DNA of 64,000 nucleotides from the NCBI GenBank assembly GCA_964410065.1, contig CAYPFO010000013.1, positions 1 through 64,000 of the forward strand, written 5' to 3'. Source of the stretch: Serpens sp964410065. GTDB taxonomy: Bacteria > Pseudomonadota > Gammaproteobacteria > Pseudomonadales > Pseudomonadaceae. This document shows, one piece after another, positions 38,229-47,604 of the stretch (its first letter is position 1; every line of letters begins with the position of its first letter). Under the pieces are notes generated by a model. The model was not told the origin of the DNA and did not search any database. It worked only from the letters and a program-made list of their open reading frames with translations. A program made the position numbers and the translations under genes.

Positions 38229-38566
38229 TTTGTCTGCGTTGGCAACTTGGTGAGTTCGCCATCACGATTTACGGGCATTGTGCCTTTATCGAGGTAGGGC
38301 CTGCCAACTTGTGCACAATAGCGTCGTTCGTTGTCAAGTTACTCTCACATTCATTTGCAAGTCTTTGATTTGAGATCGAGATATTTATAAGTCATTGAAA
38401 ACTAACGAATTTGTTTGGGTGGTTAAAGAATGGACAATTTGACTCAAGGGCCCGGAGCATCACGCTTTGCAGTGTTTCTCAGCGGCTTCTCAACAGAGTT
38501 ATCCACAGAAATTGTGAATTGCTGAGCATGGGGCGCTAGAGCTTATATGGGCTTTTTTTGCAAGCC
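38229..38566. other. AT-rich gene-free gap with a DnaA-box match
   Basis: About 340 bp clearly richer in A+T than the surroundings. It holds a perfect DnaA-box 9-mer TTATCCACA at 38499-38507 and a perfect 10-bp palindrome TTGTGCACAA at 38309-38318. No gene is seen. A single DnaA box does not make an origin; the box could regulate the downstream gene or occur by chance. Confidence 0.5.
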
Positions 38567-38594
38567 TTTACCCGGCTGTAAAAAAGTGTAGAGT
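38567..38594 (+). promoter_or_regulatory. Candidate promoter of the Sel1-like gene
   Basis: TTTACC (38567-38572) and TAGAGT (38589-38594) are separated by 16 bp, followed by a GC-rich discriminator, about 30 bp before the ATG. Confidence 0.5.
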
Positions 38595-38623
38595 GCCGCC
38601 CCCCTTGGCTGTTTGCAGAATCC

Positions 38624-38953
38624 ATGAAGCGCCTACACCCGACCATTTCTTCGCCCTCTGCTGCAGTGCCGCGCAGTGGTTTGCCGCTGCGGCTGGCCGG
38701 CTGGTTGTTGGATAGCCCACTACTGGGGCAGACCACCAGCGCCAAGCAACTGGCTGGCAACTTGCTGAAGCAGCCGGCACGGCAGGGTGTGGTGGAAGCG
38801 CAACGTCGCCTGGGATTACTGCTTTGCCATGATTGCGGCAACGCTCGCGACCGGCGCATCGGCCAGGCGCTGTTGCAGCAGGCGGCACGCGCGGGCGATG
38901 AACGTGCCCTGCAGGCGTTGGGTCTGGCGGAAAATCCGCCGCTTTCAGAGTAA
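38624..38953 (+). CDS. Sel1-repeat-like small protein
   Basis: A 109-aa protein whose C-terminal half contains a helical repeat resembling Sel1/TPR units (VEAQRRLGLLLCHDCGN ... IGQALLQQAARAGDERALQALG). The pattern AA-x-G-x-xx-A-x-x-x-LG is typical. No signal peptide or catalytic motif is evident. Sel1 proteins act as scaffolds; the partner is unknown. It precedes rmuC by about 80 bp and may share its transcript. Confidence 0.7.
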   Translation: MKRLHPTISSPSAAVPRSGLPLRLAGWLLDSPLLGQTTSAKQLAGNLLKQPARQGVVEAQRRLGLLLCHDCGNARDRRIGQALLQQAARAGDERALQALGLAENPPLSE

Positions 38954-39033
38954 TTCACCCCGTTCGGCCGCACGGCCGGATCAGTGGGCTGGATATACTC
39001 GCCGCATTCGCTGAATCCATGCCGGGAGCTGTC

Positions 39034-40509
39034 ATGCCGATCCATGTTTCCTATCTTCTGGCCGGCTTGTTGCTGGCCGCGGTGCCCCTGCTCGCTCTGG
39101 CGTGGCAGCAACAGCGCCAACTGGCGCGGCTGCGCGCTGATGCGGCCGTCCTCAAGGAGCGCGCCGATACCGCCTTGCTGGCCCAGGATGTGCTCGGCGG
39201 CCAGTTGGATGAGTGCCGTCAGGAGATCTCCGAATTGGCCCAGCACAATGCCGCGCAGCAGGCCGAGCTGGCTGCCCAGCGGCGCGAACGCGAATTGCTC
39301 GCGCTGGACCAACAGCGCGCCCGCGCCGACCAGCAGGCCTGGCTCACCGAGCGCGAACACAAGGAAAGCGAACTGCGCAGGCTCGGTGCCGAGCGTGCGG
39401 CCCTGGCGGCGGAGCTGCACGAGCAGCAGCAGGCCCACCAGCAACGATTGCAGGATGTGCAGGGTGCGCGCGACGAACTGCGCGCGCAGTTTGCCGAGTT
39501 GGCCGGCAATATCTTTGCCGAGCGCGAGCAGCGTTTTGCCGAGTCCAGTCATCAGCGCCTGGGCCAATTGCTCGACCCCCTCAAGGAGCGCATCCAGGCG
39601 TTCGAAAAACGCGTCGAGGACAGTTATCAGCAGGAAGCCCGCGAGCGGTTCTCGCTGGGCAAGGAACTGGAGCGCCTACAGCAGCTCAATCAGCGCCTGG
39701 GCGATGAAGCCACCAATCTGACCCGCGCCCTGCAGGGCCAGAAAACCCAGGGCAACTGGGGCGAACTGGTGCTGGAGCGCGTGCTGGAGCATGCCGGGCT
39801 GGTCAAGGGCCGCGAGTACCACACCCAGGTCAGTTTGCAGAGCGCCGATGGCCAGCGTTTCCAGCCTGACGTGCTAATCCAGTTGCCCGGCGAAAAACAG
39901 GTGGTAGTGGATTCCAAGGTCAGCCTGACCGCCTATCAGGCGCTGGTCAGTGCGGAAAACGACGAGGCGCGCGAGCAGGCACTCAAGCGTCATGTGCTGT
40001 CGCTGCGCAGCCACCTGAAAGGGTTGTCGGTGAAGGATTATCAGCGCCTGGAAGGCCTGCACAGTCTGGATTTCGTGTTGCTGTTCGTGCCCATCGAGGC
40101 AGCATTCGCGGCAGCGCTACAGGCTGATCCGGGGCTGTTTCAGGAAGCCTACGACCAGCACATCGTAATTGTCAGCCCGACAACGCTGCTGGCCACCCTG
40201 CGGGTGATCGACAGCCTGTGGCGTCAGGAACGCCAGAGCCAGAATGCCCGTGAAATTGCCGAGCGCGCCGGAGCGCTGTACGACAAGTTTGTGGCTTTCG
40301 TGCAGGACCTGGACGAAATGGGCAGCCGCTTGCAGCAGTTGGACAAGGCCTACGCCAGCGCGCGCAACAAGCTGGTGGACGGTCGCGGCAACCTGATCGG
40401 TCGGGTGGAAAACCTCAAGCTGCTCGGCGCCCGCGCCAGCAAGAGCCTGCCCAGCGAATTGCTGGAACGCGCCGCCGGCCTTCCGGCGCTAGACGATCAG
40501 GACATCTGA
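39034..40509 (+). CDS. rmuC: DNA recombination protein RmuC
   Basis: A 491-aa protein of the RmuC family, predicted nuclease-related proteins that limit inversion at short repeats. One N-terminal transmembrane helix (SYLLAGLLLAAVPLLALAW) is followed by a long coiled coil (about residues 25-215, rich in Q/E/R/A). The RmuC domain then has NWGELVLERVLEHAGLVKGREYHTQ and the acidic core LPGEKQVVVDSKVSL. The ATG at 39034 was preferred to the one at 39019 because GGGAG lies 5 nt before it. Confidence 0.93.
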   Translation: MPIHVSYLLAGLLLAAVPLLALAWQQQRQLARLRADAAVLKERADTALLAQDVLGGQLDECRQEISELAQHNAAQQAELAAQRRERELLALDQQRARADQQAWLTEREHKESELRRLGAERAALAAELHEQQQAHQQRLQDVQGARDELRAQFAELAGNIFAEREQRFAESSHQRLGQLLDPLKERIQAFEKRVEDSYQQEARERFSLGKELERLQQLNQRLGDEATNLTRALQGQKTQGNWGELVLERVLEHAGLVKGREYHTQVSLQSADGQRFQPDVLIQLPGEKQVVVDSKVSLTAYQALVSAENDEAREQALKRHVLSLRSHLKGLSVKDYQRLEGLHSLDFVLLFVPIEAAFAAALQADPGLFQEAYDQHIVIVSPTTLLATLRVIDSLWRQERQSQNAREIAERAGALYDKFVAFVQDLDEMGSRLQQLDKAYASARNKLVDGRGNLIGRVENLKLLGARASKSLPSELLERAAGLPALDDQDI

Positions 40510-40543
40510 TGTTGCGGCGTCCTCGTAACCTGTACGCGGGCCG

Positions 40544-41524
40544 CTAACTGACTGACTGTGCCGGACGGGAGGCGTCTTCTATCCGGCGGGTGAACTGCCG
40601 CATCCAGTCGGCCAGTTCCTTGGGGCGCGCCAGCAACTGCCAGTGCCCCGCGTCCGCCTCGCGACGGGTCAGGTTGGGGGCCCAGCGCGACAACCCCTCG
40701 AACAGCTGCGGGCGCACAAAGCGGTCGCGCAGTGGGATGATCAGTTGCACCGGTACCGGGGTGCTGCGCAGGCGCGGCTTGAACAGACAACGGATGAAAT
40801 TGGCCCGGTACAGATTGACGCCGTGCATGCCGTCGGCGCGCTGGCTGGCGCTGCGGGGGATGTTTTGCAGCCCTTCGAGCCTGGCCAGGAACCACGGCCA
40901 GGCCCGATCGAGCCCCAGTCGCCAGCACAACTCAGGTAGCAACGGAATGTGAAAGAAGCCGATGTACCAGGAACTGAGCAATTGGCCCATCACCTGGCGC
41001 GGCGCGCCTGTTCGCCTGTTGGGTTTTAGGCGGTCGCGCATCCACTGGCCGACGTGATCGAGGCAGGGACCGGAAATACTGGTAAATGACGCCAGTAGCG
41101 GTTGAATACGCGGCTCGGTCACCGCTTCCCAGCACTGGATCGAGCCCCAGTCGTGGGCCAGCAGGTGTACGGGGCGATCCGGGCTGGTGGCGCGAATCAC
41201 CGCTTCAAGATCAGTGGCCAGTTTTTCCAGGCGGTAGCCCTGGCGCCGTCGGGGTTTTTGCGAGGCGCCGAAGCCGCGCACGTCATAGGCGATGATGCGG
41301 TAGTCGCCGGCCAATTCGCGAATCAGCGGCAGCCAGACGGCATGGTTGTCGGGATAGCCGTGCACCAGCAGCAGGGGCGGGGCGTCGGCCTTGCCCCAAC
41401 AGTAGGCCGCCAGGCGCACGCCACCGGCGGAGACGTCCAGGCGCTGTGCTTCACCCTTGCGGTGCGCCGCGTTCGGCGCGGTGTTATGGGTGAATGTGGA
41501 CGGCGTGACGGGGTGGCTGGGCAT
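40544..41524 (-). CDS. Alpha/beta hydrolase (epoxide hydrolase/dehalogenase-like)
   Basis: A 326-aa alpha/beta-hydrolase. The oxyanion motif is LLLVHGYPDN (near residue 53), and the nucleophile elbow reads AHDWGS (near residue 124), with aspartate as nucleophile as in epoxide hydrolases and haloalkane dehalogenases. The late histidine is probably in ADAGHWQLL. A cap region rich in aromatic residues lies between. The natural substrate is unknown. The start was set at MPSHPVT, which follows AGGAG by 5 nt. Confidence 0.85.
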   Translation of the reverse strand: MPSHPVTPSTFTHNTAPNAAHRKGEAQRLDVSAGGVRLAAYCWGKADAPPLLLVHGYPDNHAVWLPLIRELAGDYRIIAYDVRGFGASQKPRRRQGYRLEKLATDLEAVIRATSPDRPVHLLAHDWGSIQCWEAVTEPRIQPLLASFTSISGPCLDHVGQWMRDRLKPNRRTGAPRQVMGQLLSSWYIGFFHIPLLPELCWRLGLDRAWPWFLARLEGLQNIPRSASQRADGMHGVNLYRANFIRCLFKPRLRSTPVPVQLIIPLRDRFVRPQLFEGLSRWAPNLTRREADAGHWQLLARPKELADWMRQFTRRIEDASRPAQSVS

Positions 41525-41718
41525 GGCGGCTCCTGTCGGTGGCATGACCGTGACAGTCCTCAGTGTGATGCTGATTGCTGCTGGGCGATGAGAAGCATGG
41601 ACTCGCGGGCCCTCATCCAGTCCTTGGTTGGGGCGGCGGTATCAGCCTCAACATCACGCGATTACGCAATGGGTATCGCTGCGCTCACCGCCATCCTCCG
41701 GACGCGCTGCCACGTTCT

Positions 41719-42972
41719 TTACGCTGCCAGCAACATTGCCGCGCCAGCCACCAGGCCCGCGACCATAAAGGGCAGGGTACGCAGCGCCAGGTGACGGCCG
41801 CCGACCACGGCGATCAGCAGACCCTTTACCAGGCTGTTGCTCAGCGCGGCGAGGAAGATGCCATACACGGCGGTGCTGGCATCCAGGTCGCCCTGGGCAT
41901 TGCGGGCCAGTGACAGGGTGATAGCGTCCACATCAGCCAGGCCGGAGAGCAGGGCCACCAGATAAACCCCGACATCGCCGAACAGTCGGCGGCCGCCTTC
42001 GACCAGAAACAGGATCAGCACCAAAAGGGCGGCGAAACGCAGCGCTGGGGCCAGCTCGAACGGGTTCGACAGGGGCGCCTCGCCGTCTGGGCTGCCGGGC
42101 TCGTGGGGGCGGGATATCCACCACAGCGCGCCGGCGGCATACACCGCGCAACTGACCAGCAAGGGACCGAGCAAGGCGGACAGCAGGCTGGCATTGATCA
42201 CGCCGACCTCCAGCAGTACGCGCGGAAACATCAGCGCCGAGGTGGCCAGCAGGCCGGCGGCCAAGACGTTACGCAGGCGCGTCTGGTCATGCAGGCGTGC
42301 CAGGCTCAAGGTCATTGCGGTCGAAGACACCAGGCCACCGAGCAGCGCGGTCAGGAGCAGGCCATGACGCGTGCCCACCAGGCGCACGGCAACGTAGGCA
42401 GCGAAGCCGATGCCGGCGATCAGCACCACCATCCACCAGATGCTGTAGGGATTGAGCACGCCCCAGGGGCCATAGCCCTGATTCGGCAATACCGGCAGCA
42501 GCACCAGGGAGATGAACAGCAACTTCAGTGCGCCGCTCACCTCGACGGGGGACAGGCGCTGCAGCGCGCCGTGCAATTGATCTTTGAGGCTCAACAGCAC
42601 CGCCACAAGCACCGCGCAACCGGCGGCCAATGCGCGGTAGTCGGCCAAGGCCAGACTGCCGAGCACGAAGGTCAGCAGCAGGGCGATTTCGCTGGTCAGG
42701 CCGCGGTCGCCGTTTTTGCGCAGATCGTTGACATAGCCGGCCAGCACTAATAGGCCCAAGACCACCAGGCTGGCGATCCAGGCTCCGCCGCCAAAGGTAT
42801 CCGCCAGCAAGGCGGCCAGTGCGCCGAACAGGCCGACCAGACCATGGGTGCGAATGCCTGCCGTCAGTTGGCCGTCGCCCAGGGCTCGCCCGCTCCAGCC
42901 GCGCTCGGCTCCGATCAGCAGGCCGATGGCCAGGGCGGTGGCGAGGCCGAGAAACAAGTGGGGCGTATCCAT
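41719..42972 (-). CDS. MgtC/SapB-DUF4010 membrane protein
   Basis: A 417-aa polytopic membrane protein. The N-terminal part is an MgtC/SapB-type domain (LATALAIGLLIGAERGW ... AGIRTHGLVGLFGALAALL), and the rest is a DUF4010 domain (SSTAMTLSLARL ... LSGLADVDAITLSLAR). About twelve hydrophobic segments are visible. Related proteins affect magnesium or cation homeostasis; transport has not been shown. The ATG at 42970-42972 starts MDTPHLFLGLA. The gap of 190 bp to the hydrolase gene shows nothing. Confidence 0.85.
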   Translation of the reverse strand: MDTPHLFLGLATALAIGLLIGAERGWSGRALGDGQLTAGIRTHGLVGLFGALAALLADTFGGGAWIASLVVLGLLVLAGYVNDLRKNGDRGLTSEIALLLTFVLGSLALADYRALAAGCAVLVAVLLSLKDQLHGALQRLSPVEVSGALKLLFISLVLLPVLPNQGYGPWGVLNPYSIWWMVVLIAGIGFAAYVAVRLVGTRHGLLLTALLGGLVSSTAMTLSLARLHDQTRLRNVLAAGLLATSALMFPRVLLEVGVINASLLSALLGPLLVSCAVYAAGALWWISRPHEPGSPDGEAPLSNPFELAPALRFAALLVLILFLVEGGRRLFGDVGVYLVALLSGLADVDAITLSLARNAQGDLDASTAVYGIFLAALSNSLVKGLLIAVVGGRHLALRTLPFMVAGLVAGAAMLLAA

Positions 42973-43093
42973 GGCAGGATTCCTGAGGGGCGGTGATCTC
43001 GGGCTGCATAGTACCGCCCAACGCCTCGAGGTAAAGCCGCTCAAGTCAAACAGGCGGTGGGCAGGCCCGTGGGCAACACGGGCCGCGTCAGCC

Positions 43094-46000
43094 TCAGCGC
43101 AGCTTCAAGTGGCGACTGATCAGCGCGCGCAGGGCGGCGGGTTTGACCGGTTTGCTCAGATAGTCGAGGCCGGCGGCATGCACCTGGCTGACCAGTTCCG
43201 CTCGGCTGTCGGCACTGATCACCACGCCGGGGATCGGCTTGCCCATGCGGGTGCGCAACCAGGCCATCAGTTCGGTGCCGGTGTCACCTTCATTGAGGTG
43301 ATAGTCCACCAGCGCCAATTGCGGCTGCACATCGTCGTTCAGCAGCTGTTCGCACTCTTCGCGGCTGCGCGCCGTCCATACTTGGCAGCCCCAGCGGGTC
43401 AGCAGGCTGCGCATGCCGATCAGAATGCTGTCTTCGTTATCGATGCACAGTACCTGGGCGCCATGAAGGTTGCCGTCATGCACGGCGTTCTGTCGCCCGG
43501 TCACCGCACTGGGCGCCGCCGAGCGCGCCAGCGGCACGGTGACACTGAACACGCTGCCCTTGCCGGGCCAGGAACGCACTTCGATGGGGTGCTTGAGCAC
43601 TTTGCAAAATCCATCGGCAATGGCCAGTCCTAGTCCCAGGCCCTTTTCGGCGCGGGTCTGGTGGTTGTCCAGGCGCTTGAACTCTTCGAAGATCTCGCGG
43701 CGCTTGTTTTCCGGAATTCCGGGCCCTTGGTCCCACACCTCCAGGCGCAAATGGCTGCCGGTGCGGCGCACGCCCAGCAGCACGCTGCCCTTGGCGTAGC
43801 GGAAGGCATTGGTGAGGAAGTTCTGCAGCACACGGCGCAGCAGTTTCTGGTCACTGTCGATGCGCAAGCGGCTGCCACGCAGGCGGAAGTCGATGCCCTG
43901 CTCCTGGGCCAATGCTCTGAATTCGACGCCCAGGGTGTCAAACAGGCTGCTCAACGCAAAGGCATGGCGATCCGGGGCAATACGGTCATTCTCCAGGCGC
44001 GAGATATCCAGCAGGTCGGTGATCAGGTCTTCCACCGAACGCAGCGAGCTGTCCAGGTGCTGGACCAGCTCGCGGGTTTCCGGTTGCAGACTTTGTTCGG
44101 CATGGGCCAGCGATGCGGAAAACAGCCGGGCGGCGTTCAGCGGTTGCATCAGGTCATGACTGACAGCGGCCAGGAAGCGGGTTTTCGATTGGTTGGCGGC
44201 TTCGGCGATGCCCTTGGCGGCAATCAGCGCCACGTTGAGCTGGGACAGTTCGCGGGTGCGCTCGGCTACCCGCTGTTCCAAGCCTTCGTTGGCCACCTTG
44301 AGCGCCTTTTCGGCTTCTCGGAATTCGGTAATGTCGGTGAAACTCATGACAAAACCGCCCCCGGGCATGGGATTGCCGATCAGTTCGATGACCCGGCCAT
44401 TGGGGAACAGGCGTTCGGAGGTGTGCGCGGTGCCCTGGCGCATCCAATACAGGCGCTTGATCACATGGCTTTCCGCATCGCCCGGGCCGCACAGGCCGCG
44501 CTCGGCGTTGTAGCGGATCAGGTCGGCAATCGGCCGACCGACATAAATCAGCCCCTCGGGATACTCGAACAGTTCCAGGTAACGGTGGTTCCAGGCGACT
44601 AGGCGCAGCGACTGGTCGACCACGCTGATGCCCTGGGTGATGTTCTCGATCGCGCCCTGCAGCAGGGCGCGGTTGAACTGCAGCACCTCCGAGGCTTCGT
44701 CGACGATGCGCACCACATCCTCGACCTGCATGTCGCGGCCTTCAATGGCAGCCTTGACCACAGCGCGGGTGGACGAGGCGCCCAGGACCCCGGCGAGTAG
44801 TCGTTCAGTGTGGGCGATCCAGTCGCCATCGGCAGCCTGGCTCAGGTTCAGGGCCTTGCCCTGGCGGATGGCAAAACGCTCGAAGCTCTGCTCGGCGCGT
44901 TCATCGCCGACGAAGCGTGCGGCCAGAGTGCGTAGGTCATTGATCTGCACCGCCAGCAAAGGGCGGTTGCTCGGGCGATAGACTTCCTGGCCGATGAAGC
45001 GGCTGGCCTGCCAGTACTCCGAAACCCGGGTGCGCGAGAAGATCGACACCAGGGCGAACAGCAGGAAGTTGCCCGCCAGCGACAGCATCACGCCGCGGGT
45101 CAGGGGGTCCACTTCAATCCACAGGGGGAAGTAAAGCACTGTGCGCAGGCCGGGGAAGGCCTCCAGCGACCAGCCCAGGCCGCCTGCTACCAGCGGTAAT
45201 ACCAAGGTGTACAGCCAGATTAGCGAGCCCGCGGCCAGGCCGGCGAACACGCCGCGGCGGTTGGCCTGTTTCCACACCAGGGCGCCGAGCATCGCGGGCG
45301 CCAACTGGCCGATAGCGGCGAACGAGACCTGGCCGATGGTTGCCAGGCTGGCGTTGGGGCCGAGCAGGCGATAGCTGACGTAGGCCAGCAGCAAAATGAC
45401 CACGATGCTCACCCGGCGAGCGGTGAGCATCCAGTGGCGGAACAGCTCGAAGGGCCGTTCGGAAGTCTGCCGGCTGAGCAGCCAGGGCAGCAGCATGTCG
45501 TTGGAAATCATCGTCGACAGCGTCACGCTGGCCACGATGACCATGCCGGTGGCCGCCGAGGCGCCGCCGATAAACGCCAGCAGCGCCAGCGCCGGATGGG
45601 ACTGGGCCAGCGGCAGACTGATCACGAAGGTGTCCGGCATCACGCCGGCAGGCAGCAGCATTTGCCCGGCCAGGGCGATGGGCACCACAAACAGCGCGGC
45701 GAGAATCAGGTACAGCGGAAACACCCAGCGCACCAGGCGCAGGTCCTGCGGGGCGTTGTTTTCCACCACGGTGACGTGGAACTGTCGGGGCAGGCAGACG
45801 ATGGCGATCATCGCCATTCCGGTTTGTACCACCATGGCCGGCCAGTTCACCTGTTCTGCCCAGAACGCTTCCAGTTGCGGCGCCAGGTGGGCCTGGCCGA
45901 TCAGGTGCTCGAAACCGTCGAACAGGCCGTAGGTGATGAAAATGCCCACGGCCAGAAACGCCAGCAGCTTGACCAGCGACTCGAAGGCGATGGCCATGAC

Positions 46001-46570
46001 CATGCCGCGGTGGTGTTCGGTGACGTCCAGTTTGCGCGTGCCGAACAGGATGGAGAACAGCGCCAATGCCACGGATACCAGCAGTGCGGTGTCCGTGGAG
46101 CCGCTGTCGGTGGAGCCCGGATTGGCGCCGATAAGCAAGTTGACGCCCAGCACGATGGCCTTCAGCTGCAAGGCGAGGTAGGGCAGGATGCCGACCAGGC
46201 AAATCAGCGCCACCACCACCGCCAGGGACCGTGACTTGCCGTAGCGCGCGGCGATGAAGTCGGCAATCGAGGTGATGCTTTCCTGCTTGGAAATCATCAC
46301 CATCTTTTGCAGCACCCAGGGTGCGAACAGCAGTAGCAGGACCGGCCCCAGGTAGATGGGCAGAAAGGCCCACAGCTGCTCGGTCACCTGGCCCACGGCG
46401 CCGAAGAAGGTCCAGCTGGTGCAATACACGGCCAGCGACAGGCTGTAGACCCAGGCGCGCACGGTGGGCGACAGCGGAGTACGGCGGCGGTCGCCATAAA
46501 AGGCGATGGCGAACAGAAGGGCCATGTAGGCGAAGGCGACCAGCGCGATCAGCCCGGGGGACAGCGACAT
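43094..46570 (-). CDS. Hybrid sensor kinase with SSS transporter domain
   Basis: A 1158-aa protein joining a sodium:solute symporter domain of about 13 helices (residues 1-510) to PAS (around 650-760), a histidine kinase and a C-terminal receiver. The phosphorylated histidine is H805 in SHDLMQPLNA. ATP-binding boxes are NFLTNAFRYAKG, DQGPGIP and GLGLGLAIADG. The receiver aspartate is D1089 with lysine K1140 in SKP. Architecture and length match P. aeruginosa PA3271 and resemble CbrA. Transport may be coupled to sensing; the ligand is unknown and no partner regulator is adjacent. Confidence 0.92.
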   Translation of the reverse strand: MSLSPGLIALVAFAYMALLFAIAFYGDRRRTPLSPTVRAWVYSLSLAVYCTSWTFFGAVGQVTEQLWAFLPIYLGPVLLLLFAPWVLQKMVMISKQESITSIADFIAARYGKSRSLAVVVALICLVGILPYLALQLKAIVLGVNLLIGANPGSTDSGSTDTALLVSVALALFSILFGTRKLDVTEHHRGMVMAIAFESLVKLLAFLAVGIFITYGLFDGFEHLIGQAHLAPQLEAFWAEQVNWPAMVVQTGMAMIAIVCLPRQFHVTVVENNAPQDLRLVRWVFPLYLILAALFVVPIALAGQMLLPAGVMPDTFVISLPLAQSHPALALLAFIGGASAATGMVIVASVTLSTMISNDMLLPWLLSRQTSERPFELFRHWMLTARRVSIVVILLLAYVSYRLLGPNASLATIGQVSFAAIGQLAPAMLGALVWKQANRRGVFAGLAAGSLIWLYTLVLPLVAGGLGWSLEAFPGLRTVLYFPLWIEVDPLTRGVMLSLAGNFLLFALVSIFSRTRVSEYWQASRFIGQEVYRPSNRPLLAVQINDLRTLAARFVGDERAEQSFERFAIRQGKALNLSQAADGDWIAHTERLLAGVLGASSTRAVVKAAIEGRDMQVEDVVRIVDEASEVLQFNRALLQGAIENITQGISVVDQSLRLVAWNHRYLELFEYPEGLIYVGRPIADLIRYNAERGLCGPGDAESHVIKRLYWMRQGTAHTSERLFPNGRVIELIGNPMPGGGFVMSFTDITEFREAEKALKVANEGLEQRVAERTRELSQLNVALIAAKGIAEAANQSKTRFLAAVSHDLMQPLNAARLFSASLAHAEQSLQPETRELVQHLDSSLRSVEDLITDLLDISRLENDRIAPDRHAFALSSLFDTLGVEFRALAQEQGIDFRLRGSRLRIDSDQKLLRRVLQNFLTNAFRYAKGSVLLGVRRTGSHLRLEVWDQGPGIPENKRREIFEEFKRLDNHQTRAEKGLGLGLAIADGFCKVLKHPIEVRSWPGKGSVFSVTVPLARSAAPSAVTGRQNAVHDGNLHGAQVLCIDNEDSILIGMRSLLTRWGCQVWTARSREECEQLLNDDVQPQLALVDYHLNEGDTGTELMAWLRTRMGKPIPGVVISADSRAELVSQVHAAGLDYLSKPVKPAALRALISRHLKLR

Positions 46571-46880
46571 GCAAACTCCAAACGTTTCAGAACCGGCGTC
46601 GACCAGTTGGCCGGACGGGATGCGGCGAAGATGACCTATCCATGGTCGGGTGCACCGGGGGTAATGGCGCGGGTAGCGCAAGGTGATGCTACGTCCGTGC
46701 CTATAGTTTCGCAGCAAAGCAGTGCGACGTCAGTCAGCCTGCTACCAATGTCGCAGACGTATCGAGTAGCGATGTGACGCACCACAGCGCTTGAGCAGCT
46801 TGTTGCCAGGTGCGGCACTTCTGGCGTGGCTGATGTTCATATGGGACCGAGGCCCGTCTGGAAAAACAAGGAGAGTGCCG
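46571..46880. other. Divergent promoter region, kinase/GNAT
   Basis: About 310 bp between the hybrid kinase and the acetyltransferase gene. Apart from the ribosome-binding sites (TTGGAG on the minus strand, AAGGAGA on the plus strand) no clear operator, RNA or small gene was recognised. Confidence 0.4.
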
Positions 46881-47510
46881 ATGTTCATGCTGCAACCGAT
46901 TACTTTGCAGCGCGGTGCGCTGCGTCTGGAGCCTCTGCTGGAAAGTGACATTCCGGCCCTGGTCAGCCTGGCCGAAGCCAATCATGAGCGCCTGGTTTAT
47001 ATGCAGGGTCCCCTGCGCCCGGACTGGTACCGACAGGCGCTGGTGGAGCAGCGCGAGGGCAGGGCGGTGGTCTTTGCCGTACGCCTTGACGAGGAGCTGG
47101 TCGGCACCACACGGTTCGCCGATTTCATGCCTGCCTTGCCGGCAGCTGAAATTGGCTGGACCTGGCTCGACCATCGCCAGCATGGCACGGGTCTGAATAC
47201 CTCGATCAAGTTCCTGCTGCTGCGCCAGGCCTTTGAGCAGTGGCAACTGGTCCGCGTGCAGCTGAAAACCGCCGCCAGCAACCTGCGCTCCCAGCGGGCG
47301 ATTGAAAAGCTCGGTGCTCGGCGTGAGGGTCTGTTGCGCAATCATCGTCGCCTGGCCGACGGCCGTCTCGACGATACCGTGCTGTACAGCATCACCGACC
47401 TGGAATGGCCGGAGGTCAAGCGGCAGTTGGAGATCAGCTTTGCCGGTGGGCGCGCAAGCGAATACGCATTGCCGAGCGGCCTGACAAAGCAGCCTCTGGC
47501 GGCCAAGTGA
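46881..47510 (+). CDS. GNAT N-acetyltransferase (RimJ/RimL-like)
   Basis: A 209-aa acetyltransferase with the RimJ/RimL-type layout. The N-terminal strand LQRGALRLEPLLESDIPALVSLAEAN comes first, then the central EIGWTWLDHRQHGTGLNTSIKFLLLRQAFE (acetyl-CoA loop region) and the late NLRSQRAIEKLGARREGLLRNH. Substrates in this group range from ribosomal-protein N-termini to small amines; none can be chosen here. AGGAG lies 7 nt before the ATG at 46881. Confidence 0.88.
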   Translation: MFMLQPITLQRGALRLEPLLESDIPALVSLAEANHERLVYMQGPLRPDWYRQALVEQREGRAVVFAVRLDEELVGTTRFADFMPALPAAEIGWTWLDHRQHGTGLNTSIKFLLLRQAFEQWQLVRVQLKTAASNLRSQRAIEKLGARREGLLRNHRRLADGRLDDTVLYSITDLEWPEVKRQLEISFAGGRASEYALPSGLTKQPLAAK

Positions 47511-47604
47511 AGGATTTTGCGAATCGTCGGCGCGCCGAGGGCCGCTGGCAGAGTGAGACGAACAACGCTGACTGGTGTAGGTTTCTTCTCCCCAAGGAGA
47601 AACC

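Noticed and set aside
38499..38507. Chromosomal or plasmid replication origin
   Set aside because: There is one DnaA box only, with no box cluster and no dnaA/rpmH or rep gene nearby.
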